Assembly: GCF_029210485.1 (NCBI RefSeq)
Contig: NZ_JARGET010000016.1
Coordinates: 1-64,000, forward strand
DNA from: Hoeflea sp. YIM 152468
GTDB taxonomy: Bacteria > Pseudomonadota > Alphaproteobacteria > Rhizobiales > Rhizobiaceae
DNA: 64,000 bases
Direction of reading: 5' to 3'
In this document: positions 56,037-64,000 of the stretch, piece after piece
How the letters are laid out: the number at the start of each line of letters is the position of its first letter
Position numbering within the stretch: the first letter of the stretch is position 1
Program-made: the position numbers and the translations under genes
The notes under the pieces: generated by a model
Told to the model about the DNA's origin: nothing
Seen by the model: the letters and a program-made list of their open reading frames with translations, nothing else
Databases searched by the model: none

Positions 56037-56576
56037 TGTAAAGCCTGTTCTTCACGTCTCTGGTTATAGTGATAGGAACCATTGCGTTGCGTCAGACGCC
56101 TCAATGTCCGACTAACTTTACCCCGGGCGAATGAATTACCCGTCCGACGTAGCAAAATCAGAAAGACCACGCCAGAGTACTTGTCGGTTGGAGGAAACAA
56201 AATCGCCCGACTCTCAGGCTGTGGTCTCTATTGGCACGGCAAACTCAGAGCAACCGGTTTAACGATTGACGGCAGCCGATCTGCCTTGCCGGCATGTTTG
56301 CGCCTTCTCCGGGCATGGCCGTTGCCGGTCTGGTCCGCCTGCGGGATGCAAGGCCCTGACAGCTTTTTGCCCCAAGCCTGCCCCCCGGCATTAACCTCGG
56401 CTTAACCATAAACCGGCAAGCTGAACGGACAATTACACTGCGCGCAAACCAGCGTGGGATGCATTTCCACTGAACCCGCTGCAACCGGCTTGACGAGGTG
56501 GAGGGGGAGATTCCGTGCAGCAATTGCAATCATCACAACAGGGCTTGCGACAGCGGGCCATCATGATGGGCCGGCC
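56037..56576. other. Non-coding gap between GT25 and TylF-like genes
   Basis: These 540 bases separate two divergent genes and should hold both promoters. No gene is supported, and no clear -35/-10 pair or hairpin was recognised. A frame from 56454 reads into the downstream methyltransferase but lacks a good start. Confidence 0.4.
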
Positions 56577-57329
56577 ATGAAGCGAATTGACCAGCGTCGA
56601 ATCCGGTTGGACGACGCCCTCTCCAGGCTGATGCAGACCGAGGCCGGCAGGGCCGAATACTGGCGCCGCCTGGACGCTGAATGCGACCACAGCCCGTTGG
56701 TTGAGTTGCTGGATAAAAGTCTCGATTTGGAGGGTGATGTCATTGAATGCGGCGTGTTCCGGGGCACATCCACCCGGCTGATCGCGCGCCGGTTGACCGA
56801 ACGCTCACCGACGAAGAAACTGTTTGCCTGCGACAGTTTTGAAGGGTTCCCGCAAGACCGGATTCAGAGCAAGGACCTCAACCCGTTGCGGTTTCGCTTC
56901 CGTCACAAGATCCGCCGCAAATTCGCGCGGGCTGCCGATGTCCCGTTTCGGCTCATGCAGTTCTTCGAGGCCTACAGGGTCAATGGCTATGTGGTGAAGG
57001 GGTTTTTCTCCGATACGCTGCCGAAGCTGGTTCGCCGCAAATTCTGCTTCATCTTCATCGATTGCGACATCTATGATTCGCATCTCGACTGCCTCAACAT
57101 CCTCTATGATCAGCTGGTTCCCGGCGGCCTTGTGATGTTTGACGATTATGCGCAGCCAAAATGGCCCGGCGCCTCCCGTGCTGTCGACGACTTCTTCGCC
57201 AGCCGCCCGGAAAAACCCCAATCCTTTGCCGGGCATCACGGCACAGCCTGGTATGTGCGCAAGCCGCTGGTCCTGCGGGAGGCGGCTCCCACTCCGGCTT
57301 TCATGCCAAGGCTACGCCAGTCCGCATAG
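56577..57329 (+). CDS. TylF/MycF-family class I methyltransferase
   Basis: The 250-residue protein has the TylF-type AdoMet site DVIECGVFRGTSTRLIARRL, FACDSFEGFPQD, and the metal-binding FIFIDCDIYDSHLDCL and VMFDDYAQPKWPGASRAV segments. Such enzymes O-methylate sugars in macrolides and cell-surface glycans. The ATG at 56577 is the first that excludes the low-quality upstream extension. It lies near the GT25 and zinc-ribbon methyltransferase genes. Confidence 0.87.
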   Translation: MKRIDQRRIRLDDALSRLMQTEAGRAEYWRRLDAECDHSPLVELLDKSLDLEGDVIECGVFRGTSTRLIARRLTERSPTKKLFACDSFEGFPQDRIQSKDLNPLRFRFRHKIRRKFARAADVPFRLMQFFEAYRVNGYVVKGFFSDTLPKLVRRKFCFIFIDCDIYDSHLDCLNILYDQLVPGGLVMFDDYAQPKWPGASRAVDDFFASRPEKPQSFAGHHGTAWYVRKPLVLREAAPTPAFMPRLRQSA

Positions 57330-57417
57330 CCCGAACGGTTTGGCCCCGCCGCGGCTGGCCCGGTTTCCAGTCCGTCAGGCTCCCGCGTCCGGCGAGCGCA
57401 GCTACCGCCATTTTGCG

Positions 57418-59712
57418 TCAGTTCGAAGCGTTGTAAGCCGCGATTGCCGCCATGTTGACGATGTCGGAATCCTTGGCGCCCATCGAAACGATCTGGATCG
57501 ACTTGTCGAGACCGACCAGCAACGGTCCGATTACCGTGGAACCGCCCAGTTCCTGCAGCATCTTGGTCGAGATCGAAGCCGAGTGGAAGGCCGGCATGAC
57601 CAGCACATTGGCGGTGCCGGACAGGCGGCAGAACGGATATTGCTCAAGCACGGCGGTGTTGAGCGCCACGTCGGCTGCCATCTCGCCGTCATATTCGAAA
57701 TCAACCCGGCGCTTGTCTAGAATTCTGACGGCATCGCGCACCCGCTCGGAGCGTTCACCGGTCGGATGGCCGAAAGTGGAATAGGCCAGCATCGCCACAC
57801 GCGGCTCATACCCCAGCCGTCGCGCCATGCTGGCCGCTTCCTCGGCAATGTCGGCAAGTTCCTCGGAATTGGGCATGTCGATGACGGCCGTGTCGGCGAC
57901 AAACACGGTGCGGCCGCGGCACAGGGCCAGGGAAACGCCGATCATGCGATGCCCCGGCTTAACGTCAACGCATCGGCGGATATCCTCAAGAGCCGTGGAA
58001 TAGTTGCGGGTGATTCCCGTCACCATGGCGTCGGCATCACCGAGCGCCACCATGCAGGCGCCGAAATGGTTGCGGTCGGTGTTGATCAACCGCTGGCAGT
58101 CGCGATGCAGGTAACCTTTGCGCTGCAACCGGGCATAGAGATAGTCGGTATAGGCTTCGACCCGGCGCGAGACGCGGGCGTTGACAAGTTCGATGCCGGG
58201 GCGGTCGAGATCGATGCCGGCCAGTTTGGCGGTTTCGCGAATCTGCTCTTCGCGCCCCAACAGGCAGGCGGTGCCGAGCCGCTGGTTCACATAGGAAACC
58301 GCGGCGCGCATGACCTGTTCCTCCTCGCCTTCGGCAAAGACAACCCGGCGCGGATGACGCCGCACCCGCTCGTATAGCCGCTGCAAGGTGGAGGCGATCG
58401 GATCGCGCCGGGCCGAGAGTTCCTGAGCGTAGGCGTCGAGGTTGAGGATCGGCATCTGCGCCACCTCCGACTCCATAGCCGCCTTGGCGACGGCCACGGG
58501 AATGGCCGAGATCAGCCGCGGATCGAACGGGACAGGAATGATGTATTGCGGGCCGAACCGCGGCCTGACACCCTGATAGGCCGCCGCCACGTCGTCGGGA
58601 ACATCCTCCCGCGCAAGCTGGGCCAGCGCGTGCGCGGCGGCGATCTTCATGTCGTCGTTGATCGTGGTGGCCCTGACATCGAGCGCGCCGCGGAAGATGT
58701 AGGGAAAGCCCAGAACATTGTTGACCTGGTTGGGATAGTCCGACCGGCCAGTGGCCATGATCGCATCGTTGCGGATGGCCGCGACCTCCTCGGGCGTGAT
58801 TTCCGGATCCGGATTGGCCATGGCGAAGATGATCGGATTCTTCGCCATCGATGCAACCATCTCCGGCGTCAGCGCGCCTTTGGCGGAGAGGCCGAAAACG
58901 ACATCCGCGCCTTCCATGGCGTCAGCCAGCGAGCGCATTTTGGTCTTGACCGCATGACCGGACTTCCACTGGTTCATGCCTTCGGTGCGGCCCTCGTAGA
59001 TCACCCCCTTGGTGTCGCACAGGATGATGTTTTGCGGTGGGAACCCCATCGCCTTGACCAGCTCGACGCAGGCAATTGCCGCGGCGCCTGCGCCATTGCA
59101 GACCAGTTTGGTGGTCTTGATATCCCTGTCGGTCAGATGCAGCGCGTTGATGAGGCCGGCGATGGCGATGATGGCAGTGCCGTGCTGGTCGTCATGGAAC
59201 ACCGGAATGTCCATAAGTTCGCGCAGCCGCTGCTCGATGATGAAGCAATCCGGCGCCTTGATGTCTTCGAGATTGATGCCGCCGAAACTGGGGCCGAGGT
59301 AGCGGACGCTGTTGATGAATTCGTCGACATTCTCGGTGTCGACTTCGAGATCAATGGCATCAATATCGGCAAAACGCTTGAACAGCACCGCCTTGCCTTC
59401 CATCACCGGCTTGGAGGCCAATGCGCCGAGATTGCCCATACCTAGAATGGCCGTGCCGTTGGATATCACAGCCACCAGATTGCCTTTGGCCGTGTAGTCG
59501 AAGGCCCGCGATGGATCGTCGGCAATCGCCTTGACTGGAACCGCAACACCGGGCGAATAGGCCAGCGACAGGTCACGCTGCGTCGCCATCGGCTTGGTTG
59601 GCGTAATTTCGAGCTTTCCGGGCCGGCCCCTGGCGTGGAAATCCAGTGCCTCCTGATCGGTTACAGCGGAAATTGAGCGATCTGACTTGTCCGTGCCTGG
59701 CATATCTTCCAT
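57418..59712 (-). CDS. maeB: NADP-dependent malic enzyme with phosphotransacetylase-like domain
   Basis: The 764-residue protein converts malate to pyruvate. The N-terminal half is the malic enzyme ([55 protein letters not shown]) and the C-terminal part (from about residue 430) resembles phosphotransacetylase ([29 protein letters not shown]). The long MaeB type is typical of Rhizobiales. It is divergent from mutS. The ATG at 59712 is used; another at 59703 is possible. Confidence 0.95.
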   Translation of the reverse strand: MEDMPGTDKSDRSISAVTDQEALDFHARGRPGKLEITPTKPMATQRDLSLAYSPGVAVPVKAIADDPSRAFDYTAKGNLVAVISNGTAILGMGNLGALASKPVMEGKAVLFKRFADIDAIDLEVDTENVDEFINSVRYLGPSFGGINLEDIKAPDCFIIEQRLRELMDIPVFHDDQHGTAIIAIAGLINALHLTDRDIKTTKLVCNGAGAAAIACVELVKAMGFPPQNIILCDTKGVIYEGRTEGMNQWKSGHAVKTKMRSLADAMEGADVVFGLSAKGALTPEMVASMAKNPIIFAMANPDPEITPEEVAAIRNDAIMATGRSDYPNQVNNVLGFPYIFRGALDVRATTINDDMKIAAAHALAQLAREDVPDDVAAAYQGVRPRFGPQYIIPVPFDPRLISAIPVAVAKAAMESEVAQMPILNLDAYAQELSARRDPIASTLQRLYERVRRHPRRVVFAEGEEEQVMRAAVSYVNQRLGTACLLGREEQIRETAKLAGIDLDRPGIELVNARVSRRVEAYTDYLYARLQRKGYLHRDCQRLINTDRNHFGACMVALGDADAMVTGITRNYSTALEDIRRCVDVKPGHRMIGVSLALCRGRTVFVADTAVIDMPNSEELADIAEEAASMARRLGYEPRVAMLAYSTFGHPTGERSERVRDAVRILDKRRVDFEYDGEMAADVALNTAVLEQYPFCRLSGTANVLVMPAFHSASISTKMLQELGGSTVIGPLLVGLDKSIQIVSMGAKDSDIVNMAAIAAYNASN

Positions 59713-59834
59713 CCCGTTGTGGGCGACCTTGTGTATGGTGCCTCAACCCTGTTGTCTTTGTCCTCATCCCACCGTTAGGGTGGATGGGCCGGGCTGTAAA
59801 GCCACGCATGCGGTGAAGCTTATTTGCCAAACAA

Positions 59835-62621
59835 TTGAAAACCCAGGACAGGCATCCGCTCTTGAACGACGAATCCCCGCTAAACCCCGCCATACTGACA
59901 ACTGCCCAGCTCGCCACGGCGGAAAGCCGAGCCACGGCCACGCCGATGATGGAGCAATTCATCGAGATCAAGGCTGCCAACCCGGATTCGATGCTGTTTT
60001 ACCGGATGGGTGACTTTTACGAACTGTTCTTCGAAGACGCCGTCGATGCGGCGCGCGCACTCGGCATCACGCTGACCAAGCGCGGCCAGCATCTGGGCCA
60101 GGACATTCCGATGTGCGGCGTGCCGGTGCATGCCGCCGACGACTACCTGCAGAAGCTGATCATGCTCGGTTTCCGGGTGGCGGTGTGCGAGCAGGTCGAA
60201 GACCCTGCCGAAGCCAAGAAGCGTGGTTCCAAATCCGTGGTCCGCCGCGACGTGACCCGACTGGTGACACCGGGCACGCTGACCGAAGACAAGCTGCTGG
60301 ATCCGTCGCAATCGAACTTTCTGATGGCGCTGGCGCGGGTCAAGGGATCGGGCGAGGCCCAGTACGGGCTGGCCTGGATCGACATTTCCACCGGTGCGTT
60401 TCACGTTGCCGAGAGCCGGCTGGCCAGGCTGATGGCCGACATCGCCCGCGTCGAGCCGCGTGAGCTGATCCTCGCCGACAATGTGTTTCACGACCCCGAA
60501 ATCCGGCCTTTGATCGAGCAGATCGGCCGGGTGGCGGCGCCGCAACCGGCGGTGCTGTTTGACAGCGCCTCAGCCGAAGGCCGCCTCACCCGGTTTTTCG
60601 ATGTCGGCTCGCTGGACGGGTTCGGCAGTTTCTCGCGCGCCGAACTGGCAGCGGCAGCGGCGGCCATCGCCTATGTCGAAAAGACCCAGATCTCCGAGCG
60701 GCCGGCGCTTGGCCGGCCGGAACGGGAACGCGACGGCGCACGGATGTTCATCGACCCGGCGACGCGAGCCAGCCTCGAGCTGGTCCGCACCCTGTCGGGC
60801 GACCGGCAGGGCAGCCTGATCAAGGCGATCGACAGGACGGTGACCGGCGGTGGCGGACGCAAGCTTGGCGAATGGCTGATGGCGCCGCTGACCGATCCGG
60901 ACGCAATCAATGCCCGGCTCGACGGCGTCTCCTACCTGATTGCCAATCCGGCGCTGACCGACTCGCTGCGGCGCGGGCTGAAGGGTGTTGCCGACATGCC
61001 GCGCGCCCTGTCCCGGCTGGCGCTCAACCGCGGCGGCCCGCGTGATCTTGGCGCCATTCTGAGCGGCTTGAAGGCCGCACACGAGATCGCCGGACTGTTC
61101 GATGAGGCCGGTGCGCCGGCGCATCTGCAATCAGCGGTCTCGACGCTGCGGCAGGTTCCGGACGAGATCAGTTCGCGGCTCGATGCCACGCTTGATGATG
61201 AACTGCCGCTGCTCAAGCGCGACGGCGGCTTTGTCCGCGCCGGGCACTCGCCGGAGCTTGATGAACTCCGGGCCCTCAGGGACCAGTCGCGCCGGGTGAT
61301 TGCCGGACTGCAATTGTCCTATGCCGAGGACACCGGAGTCCGATCGCTCAAGATCAAGCACAACAATGTGCTGGGCTACTTCATCGAGGTGACTGCGCTC
61401 AACGCCGCGCCGCTGACCGACACGGACGAGGCCAAGGCGCGCTTCATCCATCGCCAGACCATGGCCAATGCCATGCGGTTTACCACCACCGAACTCTCCG
61501 ACCTTGAAACCCGCATTGCCAATGCGGCCGGCGAGGCGCTGGCGATCGAGCTGGGAGCGTTTGACCTGCTGGTGGAACTGGCGGTCGCCCATGCCGACGT
61601 GATCAAGGCGGCCGCCGATGCGCTGTCGATCATCGATGTTGCCGCCTCGCTGGCGGAGCTGGCACAGGAACAGGGCTATGCCCGCCCGCGCGTCGATGAC
61701 AGTCTGGCGTTCGAGATCACTGCCGGGCGGCATCCGGTGGTGGAGCAGGCATTGCGCAAGCAGGCGGCACAGCCGTTCGTGGCCAATGATTGCAACCTGT
61801 CACCGCCAGCCGCAGCCACCGGCAGCGAAGAGGGCGGCACGATCTGGCTGCTGACCGGACCCAACATGGGCGGTAAATCCACCTTCCTGCGGCAGAACGC
61901 CCTGATTGCCATCCTGGCGCAGATGGGCTCCTTCGTGCCCGCCGGCGCGGCGCATATCGGTGTCGTCGACCGGCTGTTCTCCCGCGTCGGCGCATCGGAC
62001 GATCTGGCGCGCGGGCGCTCGACCTTCATGGTCGAAATGGTGGAGACGGCGGCGATCCTCAACCAGGCCAGCCCGCATTCTCTGGTCATTCTCGACGAGA
62101 TCGGCCGCGGCACCGCGACCTTTGACGGGCTGTCGATCGCCTGGGCGGCGGTCGAGCACCTGCATGCTCAAAACCGCTGCCGCGGCCTGTTCGCCACGCA
62201 TTTTCACGAGCTCACGGCGCTGTCGGAAAAGCTGCCGCGGCTCTCCAACGCCACCATGAAGGTCAAGGAATGGCAGGGAGAGGTGGTGTTCCTGCATGAG
62301 GTCGGCGCGGGTGCAGCCGACCGGTCCTACGGCATCCAGGTGGCGCGGCTGGCAGGCCTTCCCGATGCTGTGGTCGCCCGTGCGCGCGAGGTGTTGCAAC
62401 TGCTGGAGACCAGCGAGCGGGAAAATCCGGCGGCGCGGCTGGTCGATGATCTGCCATTGTTTGCGGTTCCCCTGCACAAGGAGCCCGTGAAACAAACCAG
62501 GGGACCATCGGAGACCGATGCGTTTCTCACCGGGCTCAACCCCGACGAGATGACGCCACGCGACGCGCTGGAGGCGCTCTACGAGTTGAAGCGGCGGCTG
62601 TCGGAACAGCCAAAGGGCTGA
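59835..62621 (+). CDS. mutS: DNA mismatch repair protein MutS
   Basis: MutS recognises mispaired and looped DNA. The protein has the mismatch-binding [11 protein letters not shown] near residue 58, the clamp and lever domains, and the ATPase with Walker [14 protein letters not shown], the [14 protein letters not shown] signature and [15 protein letters not shown]. The start is uncertain: TTG at 59835 gives 928 residues, and TTG at 59862 is better spaced from an AGGA-like site. The C-terminal region includes [12 protein letters not shown]. Confidence 0.96.
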   Translation: MKTQDRHPLLNDESPLNPAILTTAQLATAESRATATPMMEQFIEIKAANPDSMLFYRMGDFYELFFEDAVDAARALGITLTKRGQHLGQDIPMCGVPVHAADDYLQKLIMLGFRVAVCEQVEDPAEAKKRGSKSVVRRDVTRLVTPGTLTEDKLLDPSQSNFLMALARVKGSGEAQYGLAWIDISTGAFHVAESRLARLMADIARVEPRELILADNVFHDPEIRPLIEQIGRVAAPQPAVLFDSASAEGRLTRFFDVGSLDGFGSFSRAELAAAAAAIAYVEKTQISERPALGRPERERDGARMFIDPATRASLELVRTLSGDRQGSLIKAIDRTVTGGGGRKLGEWLMAPLTDPDAINARLDGVSYLIANPALTDSLRRGLKGVADMPRALSRLALNRGGPRDLGAILSGLKAAHEIAGLFDEAGAPAHLQSAVSTLRQVPDEISSRLDATLDDELPLLKRDGGFVRAGHSPELDELRALRDQSRRVIAGLQLSYAEDTGVRSLKIKHNNVLGYFIEVTALNAAPLTDTDEAKARFIHRQTMANAMRFTTTELSDLETRIANAAGEALAIELGAFDLLVELAVAHADVIKAAADALSIIDVAASLAELAQEQGYARPRVDDSLAFEITAGRHPVVEQALRKQAAQPFVANDCNLSPPAAATGSEEGGTIWLLTGPNMGGKSTFLRQNALIAILAQMGSFVPAGAAHIGVVDRLFSRVGASDDLARGRSTFMVEMVETAAILNQASPHSLVILDEIGRGTATFDGLSIAWAAVEHLHAQNRCRGLFATHFHELTALSEKLPRLSNATMKVKEWQGEVVFLHEVGAGAADRSYGIQVARLAGLPDAVVARAREVLQLLETSERENPAARLVDDLPLFAVPLHKEPVKQTRGPSETDAFLTGLNPDEMTPRDALEALYELKRRLSEQPKG

Positions 62622-62649
62622 AACAGAGCGGCCCGGCACTGGATGTCAG

Positions 62650-63198
62650 ATGCGAAGATTCGTCATCACCGGAGCTTCGGGCAGCGGCAAGTCAACATTG
62701 GTTGATGCCCTTGCTGCGAGCGGTTACGCGACGGTCGCCGAGGTCGGGCGACAGATCGTTGCCGAACAGATGGCTTCGCATGGCACGGCCTTGCCCTGGC
62801 GGGACAAGGCCGCGTTCATGGATCTGCTTTTTGTCCGGTCGATTGCCAGATTTGACCAGACCGGCGAAGCCGCAGACGAGATCGTATTTTTCGACCGCAG
62901 TTTCATTGAGGCCATCGCTTACGGCACCGTGATCGGCCGGGCGCCTGCGCCGGCCATGCTGCAAGCGGCAGCGCTGCGGCGTTTCGAGACGCCGGCATTT
63001 GTTTGTCCACCCTGGCGCGCGATTTTTGCAAACGACCGCGAACGGCGGCACGATTTCGAATTCGCCTGCAAAGAATATGAAGCCAATGTCGCCGCTTACG
63101 TAGCCGCCGGATATGACCTGATCGAGGTTCCACCAGCCCCTGTCTCCGACAGAGTGAGCTTTATCAGACACAGGTTGGACGATTTGTCCGGTTGTTAG
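62650..63198 (+). CDS. P-loop AAA-type ATPase/kinase of unknown substrate
   Basis: The 182-residue protein has Walker A GASGSGKST at residues 8-16 and a Walker B-like IVFFDRSFIEAIAYG near 80, fitting a compact AAA family ATPase or small-molecule kinase. I do not recognise a specific reaction. It starts 28 bases after mutS on the same strand and may be cotranscribed with it. Confidence 0.75.
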   Translation: MRRFVITGASGSGKSTLVDALAASGYATVAEVGRQIVAEQMASHGTALPWRDKAAFMDLLFVRSIARFDQTGEAADEIVFFDRSFIEAIAYGTVIGRAPAPAMLQAAALRRFETPAFVCPPWRAIFANDRERRHDFEFACKEYEANVAAYVAAGYDLIEVPPAPVSDRVSFIRHRLDDLSGC

Positions 63199-63267
63199 CC
63201 TTCCAATCCGGCTCAAAAGAGTTAGAAAGTCGATGACATTCCGTTCCGCCAATCCGCAAGAGTTCCC

Positions 63268-64000
63268 ATGAGCCAGTTTGACGTTCTTTGCATCGGCAAT
63301 GCCATTGTCGACATCATCGCCCGCTGTGACGAGACCTTTCTCGTCGACAACACCATCATCAAGGGCGCGATGAACCTGATCGATACGGATCGCGCCGAGC
63401 TGCTCTATTCCCGCATGGGACCGGCGATCGAGACCTCGGGCGGCAGCGCCGGCAACACCGCCGCCGGCATTGCCGGCTTTGGCAGCCGGTCAGCCTTTTT
63501 CGGCAAGGTTGCCGAAGACCAGCTTGGCAAGATCTTCAGCCACGACATCCGTGCGCAAGGGGTGCATTTCGCCACCAAGCCGCTTGAACGCACACCGCCG
63601 ACCGCCCGATCGATGATTTTCGTGACACCGGATGGCGAACGCTCGATGAACACCTATCTCGGCGCCTGCGTCGAGCTCGGTCCCGACGACATCGAAGCCG
63701 ATGTGGTGGCCAATGCCAAGGTGACCTATTTCGAGGGTTATTTGTGGGATCCGCCGCGCGCCAAGGAAGCCATCCGGCTGTGCGCCGAGATCGGCCACAA
63801 GAACGGCCGCGAGATGTCGATGACCTTGTCAGACCCTTTCTGCGTCAGCCGCTACCGGGCCGAGTTTCTCGAGCTGATGCGCTCGGGCACCATCGACATC
63901 ATGTTCGCCAATTCCGATGAAGTGAAATCGCTTTACCAGACCGATGATTTCGACGCGGCCGTCAAGCTGCTTGGCCAGGACTGCAAACTGGCCGCCGTCA
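63268..64000 (+). CDS. PfkB-family kinase (adenosine kinase-like), truncated by the window end
   Basis: The first 244 residues are visible. They have the PfkB N-terminus QFDVLCIGNAIVDIIARCD and the GGSAGNTAAGIAGFGSRSAFFGKV motif, followed by FVTPDGERSMNTYLGA. The pattern matches the adenosine kinase/ribokinase family often found near mutS in Rhizobiales. The ATP/catalytic GAGD motif lies beyond the window, so substrate is not settled. The ATG is at 63268. Confidence 0.85.
   Translation, partial: MSQFDVLCIGNAIVDIIARCDETFLVDNTIIKGAMNLIDTDRAELLYSRMGPAIETSGGSAGNTAAGIAGFGSRSAFFGKVAEDQLGKIFSHDIRAQGVHFATKPLERTPPTARSMIFVTPDGERSMNTYLGACVELGPDDIEADVVANAKVTYFEGYLWDPPRAKEAIRLCAEIGHKNGREMSMTLSDPFCVSRYRAEFLELMRSGTIDIMFANSDEVKSLYQTDDFDAAVKLLGQDCKLAAV

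Overview
The window is about 64 kb of GC-rich chromosome from an alphaproteobacterium of the order Hyphomicrobiales (Rhizobiales), probably a Rhizobiaceae/Phyllobacteriaceae member such as Hoeflea. The placement rests on gene content and order: rpmH-rnpA-yidC-yihA with argB nearby, dapD-DUF805-dapE, def-fmt-truA, lptC-lptA-lptB-rpoN-hpf-ptsN, sppA-ihfB-lapA, maeB next to mutS, and a ROSE-type leader in front of an Hsp20-DUF1150 pair. The genus is an inference; no marker in the window fixes it.

Region 1 (1-7166) is the right end of an integrative mobilizable or conjugative element. All its genes are on the + strand: a type IV coupling ATPase, a MobF/TrwC-like relaxase-helicase, an 80-residue unknown, a papain/C39-like putative cysteine peptidase, and a large serine recombinase. 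The last 30 bases of the recombinase gene, including its stop codon, lie inside a tRNA-Arg(ACG) gene on the opposite strand, so that tRNA is very probably the attachment site.

Region 2 (7.2-12.3 kb) is a minus-strand cluster: DUF547 protein, TVP38/TMEM64 membrane protein, MerA-like flavoprotein disulfide oxidoreductase and an orphan sensor kinase.

Region 3 (12.3-28.9 kb) carries the rpmH-rnpA-yidC-yihA protein export/ribosome block, argB, and lysine/peptidoglycan precursor genes dapD and dapE. Accessory genes are inserted between them: an ECF sigma/anti-sigma pair with a fasciclin protein and a Tat-exported MsrB, a DUF900 hydrolase, an EamA transporter, a diguanylate cyclase, a HAD nucleotidase, a secreted EF-hand protein and a LOG-family protein.

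Region 4 (29.0-39.0 kb) has cheW with a chemoreceptor gene split by a frameshift in HAMP, then def-fmt-truA, rmuC, ribokinase facing a nucleoside hydrolase (a ribose-salvage pair), and Hsp20-DUF1150 behind an RNA thermometer.

Region 5 (39.0-46.5 kb) is the LPS transport and sigma-54 cluster read leftward from lptC to ptsN, and the divergent sppA-ihfB-lapA group.

Region 6 (47-64 kb) has two RNA methyltransferases translationally coupled to lspA, an AcuI-type reductase, a hybrid sensor kinase, an OlsB-like acyltransferase, a small set of glycan-type transferases/methyltransferases, maeB, mutS, a P-loop ATPase and the start of a PfkB sugar/nucleoside kinase cut by the window edge. No CRISPR array, rRNA or insertion sequence was seen.
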